A DNA stretch of 5,939 nt from positions 1-5,939 of the forward strand of contig NZIH01000033.1 in assembly GCA_002691565.1 (NCBI GenBank), written 5' to 3'. The notes beneath the pieces are model-generated. The model was given only the letters and a program-made list of their open reading frames with translations, did no database searches and was not told the origin of the DNA. The position numbers and the translations under genes were made by a program. Of this stretch, positions 1 to 5,939 are shown piece by piece. This DNA comes from Halieaceae bacterium. Lineage in GTDB: Bacteria; Pseudomonadota; Gammaproteobacteria; Pseudomonadales; Halieaceae. Each line of letters starts with the position of its first letter. The first letter of the stretch is position 1.

Positions 1-18
1 GACCCCTAGGATCTTCAT

Positions 19-369
19 ATGACTGCAAATCTGTACGGCATTCCGACCTGCGACTCAGTGCGTAAGGCTAGGAAGTGGCTCACCGACAATGACATCGATC
101 ATCAGTTCATCGATGTCAGAGAAAACACGCCGCCCAAATCCCAGATAGGTCACTGGGTGACATCTTTGGGTGCCGCTAAAATGGTAAACAAGCGCAGTAC
201 GACATGGAAAAACATGTCGGACGCGGATCGCAGCGAGGCTGAGACAGGCGATACGACAGCGATATTGATGGCTAATCCGACGTTAATTAAGCGCCCTGTG
301 CTGGAGCATGGAGACGTGCTCGATGTCGGGTTCAATGTCGACGCCTACACACAGTATTTTCAGCAATAG
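19..369 (+). CDS. yffB: ArsC-family thioredoxin-fold reductase, YffB-like
   Basis: A 116-residue protein of the ArsC/Spx/YffB family, whose members have a thioredoxin-like fold. Visible hallmarks are the N-terminal YGIPTCDSVRKARKWL stretch with the single redox Cys at residue 11 and Arg at 15, the NKRSTTW motif at about 57-63, the NPTLIKRPVL motif at about 86-95, and the C-terminal VGFNVDAY element. Length matches the family (about 115 residues). The ATG is preceded by AGGA at 8-11 with a 7-nt gap. It lies 23 nt upstream of dapD, and E. coli yffB is likewise next to dapE, so this is a conserved neighbourhood. The true substrate of YffB-type proteins is not settled. Despite common database naming, the sequence does not show that it is an arsenate-resistance enzyme: no ars operon genes are nearby. 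Family assignment is firm; the function is not. Confidence 0.93.
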   Translation: MTANLYGIPTCDSVRKARKWLTDNDIDHQFIDVRENTPPKSQIGHWVTSLGAAKMVNKRSTTWKNMSDADRSEAETGDTTAILMANPTLIKRPVLEHGDVLDVGFNVDAYTQYFQQ

Positions 370-392
370 CCCCACATTTAGGAGATAAACCC

Positions 393-1406
393 ATGGCGAA
401 TACGCTACATGGTTTCGGTTTAGGCGTCGCCTCAAAGAACAGTCGCGGTGAGATACTGGATGTTTATTATCCGGCGCCGTTAGCAAACATCTCAGGTGAG
501 CTGGCATCGGCTCTCCATGGTGTGAGCGGCGAGATCGATGCCGCAACAACCCAATCACTAGCAAGTGACCTTAGAGCAGCCGGTCATGACTCACTTGCTG
601 CTGTGGCCGAAAGGTTAGCGAGTGCGGATAAAGCCATTGTTGCGTCGTCGCTATCCGACAACGCACCGCCCCAGACGGTGGGCGATGCGTATCTCAAACT
701 TCACCTGCTTTCACATCGGCTCGTAAAGCCTCACGGAACGGATCTGTCCGGGATCTTCGCCCTCCTCCCCAATGTGGCGTGGACCGACGAAGGGGCCATC
801 GATCTGGACGAGTTACCTGATCTGCAACTAACAGCGCGGCTCTCTGGCAAGGTTCTGGAAGTATCGAGCGTCGATAAATTTCCCAAGATGACCAATTACG
901 TTGTACCCACGGGCGTGAGGATTGCGCATAGCGCACGCGTTCGCCTCGGCGCCTATCTGGGTTCAGGCACGACCGTGATGCATGAGGGTTTCATCAACTT
1001 CAATGCAGGTACCGAAGGGCCCGGCATGGTTGAAGGGCGAATATCTGCGGGTGTGATTGTCGGCAAAGGCTCGGATTTAGGTGGCGGATGCTCCACCATG
1101 GGCACCTTGTCAGGTGGCGGCAATATCATCATCTCAGTGGGTGAAGAGTGTCTCATTGGTGCGAATGCGGGTCTCGGTATTCCTCTGGGTGACCGGTGTA
1201 CTATCGAAGCGGGTCTTTTTGTCACTGCAGGGACCAAGGTGGCCTTACTCGATGATGCGCGCAATGTGGTCGAGACCGTGGCAGCACGGGATCTAGCTAG
1301 TCGGTCTGACCTGCTGTTCCGACGAAACTCCCTCTCAGGTTCGGTAGAATGTGTAACCAACAAAACTGCCATCGAATTGAACGAAAGTTTGCATGCCAAC
1401 AACTAA
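393..1406 (+). CDS. dapD: 2,3,4,5-tetrahydropyridine-2,6-dicarboxylate N-succinyltransferase, long type
   Basis: A cytosolic acyltransferase that transfers succinyl from succinyl-CoA to tetrahydrodipicolinate in the succinylase branch of lysine and meso-diaminopimelate synthesis. The 337-residue length, with a distinct N-terminal domain of about 165 residues, fits the Pseudomonas-type long DapD rather than the roughly 274-residue E. coli type. The C-terminal half is a left-handed beta-helix of hexapeptide repeats. It contains [19 protein letters not shown] (182-200), [16 protein letters not shown] (202-217), the glycine-rich [17 protein letters not shown] (227-243) and [14 protein letters not shown] (254-267), which form the active-site region in this family. 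A good AGGAG at 380-384 sits 8 nt before the ATG. Its 3' end overlaps dapE by 14 nt, so the two are probably cotranscribed. No promoter of its own is apparent in the 23-nt gap after the ArsC-like gene. Confidence 0.97.
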   Translation: MANTLHGFGLGVASKNSRGEILDVYYPAPLANISGELASALHGVSGEIDAATTQSLASDLRAAGHDSLAAVAERLASADKAIVASSLSDNAPPQTVGDAYLKLHLLSHRLVKPHGTDLSGIFALLPNVAWTDEGAIDLDELPDLQLTARLSGKVLEVSSVDKFPKMTNYVVPTGVRIAHSARVRLGAYLGSGTTVMHEGFINFNAGTEGPGMVEGRISAGVIVGKGSDLGGGCSTMGTLSGGGNIIISVGEECLIGANAGLGIPLGDRCTIEAGLFVTAGTKVALLDDARNVVETVAARDLASRSDLLFRRNSLSGSVECVTNKTAIELNESLHANN

Positions 1407-2538
1407 TACCGAACACGCGGCCATCACGCTGACGAAAGAGCTCATTAAGCGACAGTCGGTCACCCCCGAGGATGATGGCTGTCAGCCGCTGATGGCTGAA
1501 CGGCTTGAAAAACTCGGATTTCACTGTGAGTCGCTGCCGGCCCAGGAAGTGCTTAATTTGTGGGCAACGCGCGGCACTCATGGCCCGACACTTGTTTTCG
1601 CAGGGCATACCGATGTGGTTCCGCCAGGGCCAATAGAGCAATGGAACAGTGATCCATTTGTCCCTACAGAGAAAGGCGGCCTACTGTATGGACGTGGTGC
1701 GGCTGACATGAAATCGAGCTTGGCTGCAATGATCGTGGCGACCGAGTCATTTGTCACTCGTCATCCTGATCATAATGGGCGAATCGGTTACCTCATTACA
1801 GCTGATGAGGAAGGGCCCGCAATACACGGTACTCGTTTCGTGGTCGAGATTCTCAAGTCGAGAGGTGAGACAATCGACTGGTGTGTGGTGGGCGAGCCAT
1901 CGAGCACCCGCGCGCTAGGCGATGTGATCAAGAATGGCCGACGCGGCTCAATAAATGCGACGCTAGTGATCAAGGGCCAGCAAGGGCATGTTGCCTATCC
2001 ACATCTTGCCGATAACCCCATGCATAAAGCCCTCTCCGTGCTAAATACACTGTGCGATATCGAGTGGGATCGGGGTAATGACTTCTTCGACCCGACTTGC
2101 TTACAGTTCTCGAACATTCAGTCAGGTACCGGCGCCACTAATGTTATTCCAGGTGAGCTCACCGCCGTTTTTAATTTGCGCTTCTCGACTGAAACTACAG
2201 CCGAGGCGATCAAATCGCAATGCGAAGCGGTTCTGGATGCCAGTGGCGTGGACTATGAGGTCGATTGGCAGCTCAGTGGTCATCCTTTTTTAACCGAGCC
2301 AGGTGATCTAGTCGATGCGGCGCGGGAGAGTATCGCTGAGACAACCGGTATTGCGACAAGCTTAAGTACGGGCGGAGGGACATCTGATGGTCGCTTCATC
2401 GCAACCATGGGCAGCCAAATCATTGAGTTAGGTCCGATTAACGCATCGATCCACCAGCGCAACGAACATGTGTTGATCGACGATATTCCCAAGCTTGCCC
2501 GAATCTACGAGGGCATTTTGGAACGTCTGCTGACTTAG
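1393..2538 (+). CDS. dapE: Succinyl-diaminopimelate desuccinylase
   Basis: A dinuclear zinc M20-family peptidase that hydrolyses N-succinyl-LL-diaminopimelate to LL-diaminopimelate and succinate. The 381 residues fit the usual length of about 375. The expected metal and catalytic residues are all visible by comparison with characterised DapE: His72 and Asp74 in GHTDVVPPG, Asp105 in [10 protein letters not shown], the Glu139-Glu140 pair in ITADEEGPA (catalytic base and ligand), Glu168 in VVGEPSS, and the C-terminal His354 in [18 protein letters not shown] (245-255) belongs to the lid/dimerisation region, and [11 protein letters not shown] is also typical of DapE. The ATG lies inside the 3' end of dapD (14-nt overlap) behind only a weak purine stretch (GAAAG), which suggests coupling to dapD translation. 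Its TAG stop interlocks with the TAA of the convergent gene. Confidence 0.97.
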   Translation: MPTTNTEHAAITLTKELIKRQSVTPEDDGCQPLMAERLEKLGFHCESLPAQEVLNLWATRGTHGPTLVFAGHTDVVPPGPIEQWNSDPFVPTEKGGLLYGRGAADMKSSLAAMIVATESFVTRHPDHNGRIGYLITADEEGPAIHGTRFVVEILKSRGETIDWCVVGEPSSTRALGDVIKNGRRGSINATLVIKGQQGHVAYPHLADNPMHKALSVLNTLCDIEWDRGNDFFDPTCLQFSNIQSGTGATNVIPGELTAVFNLRFSTETTAEAIKSQCEAVLDASGVDYEVDWQLSGHPFLTEPGDLVDAARESIAETTGIATSLSTGGGTSDGRFIATMGSQIIELGPINASIHQRNEHVLIDDIPKLARIYEGILERLLT

Positions 2539-3029
2539 CTCCCAGCGACCTGATCTACCTCAAGAAAATTGAAGTCTGCGCTGGGAACGGCTGTCCTGAG
2601 ACCCTCGACAAGCACGTGAAAATAGGCTTCGCATGCCTGACTCCAGACATCCGCTTGAGGTGGCCGCAGGAAGACCCACACTAAATTCGGGTTTAGCGAC
2701 AAGGCCGCTTCAAGCAACCGCGTGACTCCAACGATTTGGGTGGTCAGATAATCAGTGGCACTTCGCGTGTGCTCTTCATACCCAGCACCTAATTCAAAGG
2801 CCTGCAGCTCGCAAATAATTCGCGCAGGTGTGCCTTTTTGCCTGAGCCAATCGAGGAGTCGTGCTTGCCCTTCCACTGATCCTAGATTGAGCGTAAGCGA
2901 TGACATCACCACGTCGACGGGCCCATCCAAATAACGGGTTATCTGGACTATCCCACCGTCAGAGCCAAGCAGCTGTAACGCCACCTCATTCGTAAGGCTG
3001 TCACCGATGTACAAACACCCAACCGTCAC
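2535..3029 (-). CDS. Uncharacterised 164-residue protein, probably a shortened SDR-like Rossmann protein
   Basis: Not recognised as a named family. The order of elements resembles a short-chain dehydrogenase/reductase: a first strand and helix ([19 protein letters not shown], 3-21), a second strand ending in Arg (GIVQITR, 26-32), a strand-helix pair ([11 protein letters not shown] then [13 protein letters not shown], 38-66), a strand ([12 protein letters not shown], 69-80), a long helix ([15 protein letters not shown], 96-110, like the SDR N-x-G helix), a strand ([10 protein letters not shown], 115-124), a helix around [10 protein letters not shown] (135-144) and a last strand (DFNFLEVD). However, the nucleotide-binding glycine motif is missing, and the catalytic Tyr-x-x-x-Lys position reads YFHVL, with Leu for Lys. 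It is also much shorter than the usual 250 residues, so enzymatic activity is doubtful. It starts with GTG, overlapping the rsmJ TGA by 4 nt, with a strong AGGGGAG 6 nt upstream. The fold call is inference; the gene call is firm. Confidence 0.8.
   Translation of the reverse strand: MTVGCLYIGDSLTNEVALQLLGSDGGIVQITRYLDGPVDVVMSSLTLNLGSVEGQARLLDWLRQKGTPARIICELQAFELGAGYEEHTRSATDYLTTQIVGVTRLLEAALSLNPNLVWVFLRPPQADVWSQACEAYFHVLVEGLRTAVPSADFNFLEVDQVAGS
2540..2586. repeat. 8-bp perfect inverted repeat just past the dapE stop
   Basis: TCCCAGCG (2540-2547) and CGCTGGGA (2579-2586) can pair with a 31-nt loop, starting 2 nt after the dapE TAG and lying inside the 3' end of the opposite-strand gene. No T-run follows on either strand, so it is not a standard intrinsic terminator. 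It could protect or end dapE transcripts, or be chance. Confidence 0.3.
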
Positions 3030-3799
3030 GCGTCACTCCCCTTTGGTTTTACGATGACGTCAAAGCGAACGGTCTTCCCCGAAATGCAGTGTGAGGGCTT
3101 AGCACTGGTAAGCCCAGGCGCCTTTACAGGCCGCTTTATCACAATTCGCTCGACCGGCTGATCCAACGCCCAGCTCAACAAGCCTTCCGGGTCGTTTGCC
3201 TCCGCGTTATCCGCGTGCAGTGCCTGCACTGTCGCCAAATCTTTCTTGACCGCGGCGGTCTTGCCTCGCTCTGGGAACATGGGGTCAATGTAAATCACAT
3301 CGAAGCCTTCAGCCCTATGCTGACGACTATCCCCATAAAGAACCTGCATGCGGCTGGCGGCCTCACTCACCTTTTCATTGAAGCTCAATAGCGCCAACTC
3401 GCGTGCCTGTTCAAGCAGGTAGCTTAGTGGAGCAGACTGCTCGGACAAGGTAACGAAACAACCAAGATCCGCGAGCACAAAGGCATCGCGGCCCAAACCA
3501 GCGGTGGCATCAAATACCACGGGTCGCGAGCTTCCCTTCACCCCCATGGCACGACCCAGCGGTTCGTTGTGCCCTGATTTACGACGATACAGCATGTCAG
3601 CGGAGGAAAAGTCGACAAAAACAGGGCCCAATCGGGGAGACTGCAACCGTTGAAGCCAGGAACGATCCGTATCGACCACAAGGGCAACACCGGTCTCGAG
3701 CTTATCTACACTTGCGACGAACTCAAGATCCAGGCGCTCAGCCACAGCTTTAGCTCGGGATTGAAGGGCTCTCGAAGCAGGTGTTACAACACAGACCAC
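3026..3799 (-). CDS. rsmJ: 16S rRNA (guanine(1516)-N(2))-methyltransferase RsmJ
   Basis: A class I SAM-dependent methyltransferase that, by orthology with E. coli RsmJ (YhiQ), methylates N2 of G1516 in 16S rRNA of the small subunit. The 257 residues match the family (about 250). Diagnostic segments are LGPVFVDFSSADMLYRRK (57-74), the SAM-binding FDATAGLGRDAFVLADLG (96-113), the acidic residue at the end of the next strand (Glu120), the catalytic-type YIDPMFPERGKTAAVKK (170-186), and IVIKRPVKAPGL (219-230) near the C-terminus. The start is GTG with only a weak GAGA purine stretch upstream, and no in-frame ATG gives a better N-terminus. The gene is the first of a minus-strand pair; its TGA overlaps the next start by 4 nt. 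A short unassigned frame ends with TAG one base into this GTG (TAGTG). Confidence 0.96.
   Translation of the reverse strand: MVCVVTPASRALQSRAKAVAERLDLEFVASVDKLETGVALVVDTDRSWLQRLQSPRLGPVFVDFSSADMLYRRKSGHNEPLGRAMGVKGSSRPVVFDATAGLGRDAFVLADLGCFVTLSEQSAPLSYLLEQARELALLSFNEKVSEAASRMQVLYGDSRQHRAEGFDVIYIDPMFPERGKTAAVKKDLATVQALHADNAEANDPEGLLSWALDQPVERIVIKRPVKAPGLTSAKPSHCISGKTVRFDVIVKPKGSDA
3036..3042 (-). promoter_or_regulatory. Ribosome binding site fixing the GTG start of the SDR-like gene
   Basis: Read on the minus strand, AGGGGAG sits 6 nt before the GTG at 3029-3027. It lies inside the last codons of rsmJ and supports the non-ATG start, whose first base overlaps into the rsmJ stop (GTGA). Confidence 0.6.
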
Positions 3800-3801
3800 T
3801 A

Positions 3802-3993
3802 GCGATTTCTCATGCCTAAAGCGAGCGGGATACCCTCAAGATCAATAGCAAAACCAACGTTGTTTCTAGCTGATCGAGCGCCATGGTTCCTCATCTTCTC
3901 CCCAAAATGGTGAAATGTGCTTGTCCTGCAACACACACCTCGAAACTAACCACATCCACTGGCATCATACCGCCTCAGCACACGGATTTCGTC
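3802..3993. other. Divergent intergenic region between rsmJ and the LRR lipoprotein gene
   Basis: About 190 nt separating two divergently read genes, so promoters for both operons should lie here. I see no sigma-70 promoter with good -35 and -10 hexamers at proper spacing on either strand, no clear operator palindrome and no riboswitch-like fold. The plus strand stays open in the lipoprotein frame back to an ATG at 3883, but the extra residues look non-coding. On the minus strand two short frames with Shine-Dalgarno-like sequences (3816-3884 and 3799-3894) are described in the findings. Confidence 0.6.
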
Positions 3994-4557
3994 ATGCTTC
4001 CGATTTTTGAGTTATCACAGATCCTTTCGAGCCTCGCCTTGCCGTGGCGACGCATCTATCGACTTACTGTTTCGGTGCTCCTACTGGCTGGCCTAGCCAG
4101 CTGTGGAAACCTGAATCAATACGACATCACACTCAATGATCGCACGCTTTACACGCCCAAGGACTTGTTTGAGGACTACTACCTCCCCGATGTCGCATTG
4201 GGTAACTGTGTCGCTCAGGCTATCGAAGATGCTCAGGTATTCGTGGCAGGTGGCTTGGAAGTTCTTAACTGTTCAGAGGCTGGTATCCGATCTTTGTCGG
4301 GTCTCTCCCGCTTTACCGGACTAAAACGTCTAAAGTTAACGGACAACGACATCCGCAATCTGGTCGAGCTATCGAAGCTGACACTCCTCGAAGAGCTGCG
4401 ACTCGATGGCAATCTAATCGTCGATATCGTGCCGCTCACTATCCTCCCGAGTCTGAGCCTCGTCTCACTGAGCGATAATCCAGCTCTGCAGTGTCACAGC
4501 CTTGTCCGTTTCAGCGATCAAGTAGAAGTTCTGGCACCGGAGCATTGCTCGTCGTGA
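3994..4557 (+). CDS. Leucine-rich-repeat lipoprotein
   Basis: A predicted outer-envelope lipoprotein with leucine-rich repeats; its specific function is unknown. With the ATG chosen here (187 residues), a basic stretch (WRRIYR, 18-23) precedes a hydrophobic core and the lipobox LASC with the lipidated Cys at 37. About 50 residues of non-repeat sequence follow. Then come four 22-residue repeats of the SDS22/internalin type at about 88-109, 110-131, 132-153 and 154-175, with consensus LxxLxLxxNxIxxLxxLxxLxx. The second is LKRLKLTDNDIRNLVELSKL, and the fourth is a degenerate cap beginning LSLVSLSDNPAL. Cysteines at 72, 93, 167 and 185 could form disulfides. A TTG at 4039 would give a more usual signal peptide (MPWRRIYRLTVSVLLLAG) and 172 residues; an ATG at 3883 adds 37 unlikely residues. 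The stop overlaps the acyltransferase GTG (GTGA), indicating an operon. LRRs suggest protein binding. Confidence 0.85.
   Translation: MLPIFELSQILSSLALPWRRIYRLTVSVLLLAGLASCGNLNQYDITLNDRTLYTPKDLFEDYYLPDVALGNCVAQAIEDAQVFVAGGLEVLNCSEAGIRSLSGLSRFTGLKRLKLTDNDIRNLVELSKLTLLEELRLDGNLIVDIVPLTILPSLSLVSLSDNPALQCHSLVRFSDQVEVLAPEHCSS
4539..4542 (+). promoter_or_regulatory. GGAG Shine-Dalgarno candidate for the acyltransferase GTG start
   Basis: GGAG lies 11 nt before the GTG at 4554, inside the end of the lipoprotein gene. The spacing is long, so coupling through the GTGA stop/start overlap may matter more than this site. It is only 2 nt from a TTG at 4545, too close to serve that codon. Confidence 0.35.
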
Positions 4558-5459
4558 CTTACTGGATTTACCGAGCGATTGCCGCGCTGCCACTCTCAAT
4601 TTCTTACCGCCTGGCGCGGGTTCTGGCGTGGCTAACCGAGCGGGTTTTCAAGTATCGGGTGGCCACGGTCGATAAAAATCTTAGACATTCCTTCCCCGGT
4701 CAATCCGACGCTTGGTACAGGGCGACGCGACAACGCTTCTATCAACAATTCGCTGACGTTACCGTTGAGGCTATGTACGCCTGGCGTATGCCTCAGGACG
4801 AGCTACAGCAACGCATGACTATCACGGGCTGGGAGCCACTTATTTCCGCGGAAGATGAGCCACCCAAACCAGGGATATTACTATCAATTCACCACAATAA
4901 CTGGGAGTGGTTAACACAGCGCGCCAGTGTGGCCGCAACCGCGCCGCTAGACGGTGTTTACAAGCCATTGCATGACCGTGGCGCGGATCGTTTCGCGCTT
5001 GAGTCAAGAGGCAAATGGGGTGCAACCCTCGTAATGATGAAAGGTGTAAGTCGACACGTACTGAAGAACCGGCGCACTCCAAGGGTCCTGGCATTACTCG
5101 CCGATCAGTCGCCCGGTAAACGAGAAGCCATTCACTGGACGCAATTCTTGAACCAATCCACCGCGTTCTTCATGGGGCCGGCAACCTTGGCCCGTCTCAC
5201 AAAATATCCCGTGTACTTTGCGCGGACACAACGCCTGTCACAAGGCCGCTACCACGCTGAGCTCTTGACGATCTGTGCTGAGCCCGGCAGCCTGAGTGAG
5301 AGTGAGCTAATCGAAAAATATGTCGCGCTCGCAGAGGAAACCATTCGCATGCAGCCAGAGAGCTATCTCTGGACTAATCGGCGATGGAAACTGGCCCCGC
5401 CTCAAGCAACCTTGGAGACGGCATCGGACGGATCGGACGACACCCAATCGAAACCCTGA
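4554..5459 (+). CDS. Lipid A biosynthesis (KDO)2-lipid IVA-type acyltransferase, HtrB/LpxL/LpxM family
   Basis: An inner-membrane acyltransferase of the LpxL/LpxM (HtrB/MsbB) family, which adds a secondary fatty acyl chain from acyl-ACP to the lipid A precursor at the cytoplasmic face. With the GTG start it has 301 residues, typical of the family. The N-terminus (about 1-34) is hydrophobic and basic, as in membrane-anchored relatives. The catalytic HX4E motif is SIHHNNWEWL, with His113 and Glu118. Further family marks are LLADQSPGKR (181-190), FFMGPATLARLTKYPVYFAR (205-224) and the C-terminal PESYLWTNRRWK (268-279). GTG at 4554 was preferred over the ATG at 4491 because the upstream 21 residues are polar, overlap the lipoprotein gene by 67 nt and lie outside the conserved start, while GTG gives a 4-nt GTGA overlap. 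The acyl chain and position transferred cannot be told from sequence. A polar tail after residue 280 is encoded in an overlap with the opposite-strand gene. Confidence 0.92.
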   Translation: MTYWIYRAIAALPLSISYRLARVLAWLTERVFKYRVATVDKNLRHSFPGQSDAWYRATRQRFYQQFADVTVEAMYAWRMPQDELQQRMTITGWEPLISAEDEPPKPGILLSIHHNNWEWLTQRASVAATAPLDGVYKPLHDRGADRFALESRGKWGATLVMMKGVSRHVLKNRRTPRVLALLADQSPGKREAIHWTQFLNQSTAFFMGPATLARLTKYPVYFARTQRLSQGRYHAELLTICAEPGSLSESELIEKYVALAEETIRMQPESYLWTNRRWKLAPPQATLETASDGSDDTQSKP

Positions 5460-5939
5460 CTCTGCGTGGCATAGATCACAGTCATCTCGGTGCGCTGAAT
5501 CAGGGGACTTAATAGCGAAGCCACTACGTCAACCGAATTATTCTGCTCGGAGATATGACCTGCGATGACAGTGCCCGGTAGAGACTCTCCCATCGCCTCC
5601 AACATGGCTAGCGCCTGGTCATTGTTGAGGTGCCCAAAGTCGCCAGAAACGCGACGCTTCAAGGCTGCCGGATAAGGGCCTCGCCGCAGCATTGAGAGGT
5701 CATGGTTAAACTCGAGAAGCAGCAGGTCACAGCTATCGTAGGCGCGCAAGACATGCGGCGAAACCATACCCAAATCAGTGAGGACGCCCACACACTGCGC
5801 TGCATGTTTGAAAACGTATTGGACGGGTTCTTTCGCATCGTGGGGCACTGTAATCGCTGATACTTCTATATCCCCGATAGCGAATACCGAGTCACTCTCG
5901 ATCTCGACGACGGCTCTCGCACCATCCAACCTTCCCGAT
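5402..5939 (-). CDS. Metallo-beta-lactamase-fold hydrolase of the YycJ/WalJ type, 5' end beyond window
   Basis: The C-terminal 178 residues of a COG1235-type MBL-fold hydrolase; the frame is open to the right edge. Relatives have about 255 residues, so roughly 75 are missing, including the HxHxDH metal motif. Visible family marks, in order, are VPHDAKEPVQYVF, the metal-ligand region VLTDLG, LLLEFNHDLSML followed by GPYPAALKRRVSGDFGHLNN, and AGHISEQNN, which carries the last conserved His; it ends with IYATQSQGFDWV. Family members include exonuclease-like and cell-wall-linked YycJ/WalJ proteins, but the substrate here is unknown. A TTG at 5929 is in frame but is not a believable start, because coding continues upstream and the family N-terminus is absent. 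The last codons and the TGA overlap the 3' end of the convergent acyltransferase gene by 58 nt. Confidence 0.9.
   Translation of the reverse strand, partial: SGRLDGARAVVEIESDSVFAIGDIEVSAITVPHDAKEPVQYVFKHAAQCVGVLTDLGMVSPHVLRAYDSCDLLLLEFNHDLSMLRRGPYPAALKRRVSGDFGHLNNDQALAMLEAMGESLPGTVIAGHISEQNNSVDVVASLLSPLIQRTEMTVIYATQSQGFDWVSSDPSDAVSKVA
5423..5440. repeat. Two tandem copies of a 9-nt unit in overlapping gene tails
   Basis: ATCGGACGG followed by ATCGGACGA, 8 of 9 bases identical. Being a multiple of three, it repeats in both coding frames: SDGSDD in the acyltransferase tail and SDPSDA in the MBL tail. It lies wholly inside the 58-nt convergent overlap. Confidence 0.7.

Noticed and set aside
19..369. 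Arsenate reductase for arsenic resistance
   Set aside because: The protein is of the YffB subgroup and sits with dap genes; no arsB, arsR or acr3 homologue is in the window.
953..1402. 149-codon minus-strand open frame opposite dapD
   Set aside because: It lies entirely antisense to a firmly identified dapD, and its composition (Ser/Pro/Arg-rich) reflects the complement of dapD codons.
3883..3993. N-terminal extension of the LRR lipoprotein from an ATG at 3883
   Set aside because: It adds 37 residues with no domain character in front of a signal peptide and has no good ribosome site; the signal peptide should be at the N-terminus.
3802..3993. Sigma-70 promoters in the divergent region
   Set aside because: Partial hexamers such as TTGTCC or TTGATC occur, but none has a convincing -10 partner at 16-18 nt, so no promoter is called.
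4491..4553. ATG at 4491 as the acyltransferase start
   Set aside because: It would overlap the lipoprotein gene by 67 nt and prepend a Ser/Arg-rich stretch unlike the family N-terminus; GTG at 4554 fits better.
5291..5310. Short GAGTGA tandem in the acyltransferase gene
   Set aside because: Two copies of 6 nt encoding ordinary Ser/Glu residues; no sign of function beyond coding.
5454..5505. CCCTGA/TCAGGG inverted repeat spanning the acyltransferase stop
   Set aside because: Only 6 bp with a 40-nt loop and no T-run; expected by chance and inside the MBL coding region.

Overview
The window looks like chromosomal housekeeping DNA from a gammaproteobacterium of moderate GC content. The main evidence is an ArsC-like YffB gene beside dapE, the order known in E. 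coli, together with a Pseudomonas-type long DapD, an RsmJ 16S rRNA methyltransferase and an HtrB/LpxL-family lipid A acyltransferase. Placement below the class level is not possible from sequence reading alone. I see no mobile element, CRISPR array, tRNA, rRNA or phage gene.

Layout. Positions 19-2538 (+) carry a compact three-gene unit: an ArsC-family thioredoxin-fold protein (yffB-like), dapD and dapE. The last two catalyse the succinylase-branch steps of meso-diaminopimelate and lysine synthesis, and they overlap by 14 nt. Positions 2535-3799 (-) carry rsmJ followed by a 164-residue protein of unassigned function. Its start overlaps the rsmJ stop by 4 nt (GTGA), and its fold pattern reads like a shortened short-chain dehydrogenase/reductase (SDR) without the catalytic residues. 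Its stop codon interlocks with that of dapE. Positions 3802-3993 are a divergent intergenic region. Positions 3994-5459 (+) carry a leucine-rich-repeat lipoprotein and, through another GTGA overlap, a lipid A-type acyltransferase; both would act at the cell envelope. Positions 5402-5939 (-) hold the 3' part of a metallo-beta-lactamase-fold hydrolase of the YycJ/WalJ type. It runs off the right edge, and its tail overlaps the acyltransferase tail by 58 nt.

The region is very dense. Both convergent gene pairs overlap at their stops, and both downstream genes of the second and third operons begin with GTG inside the preceding stop codon, which suggests translational coupling. The least ordinary items are the degenerate SDR-like partner of RsmJ, the pairing of an LRR lipoprotein with a lipid A acyltransferase, the 58-nt convergent overlap containing a 9-nt tandem duplication, and possible short reading frames just upstream of rsmJ. 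I found no convincing sign of a new multi-gene defence or mobile system.
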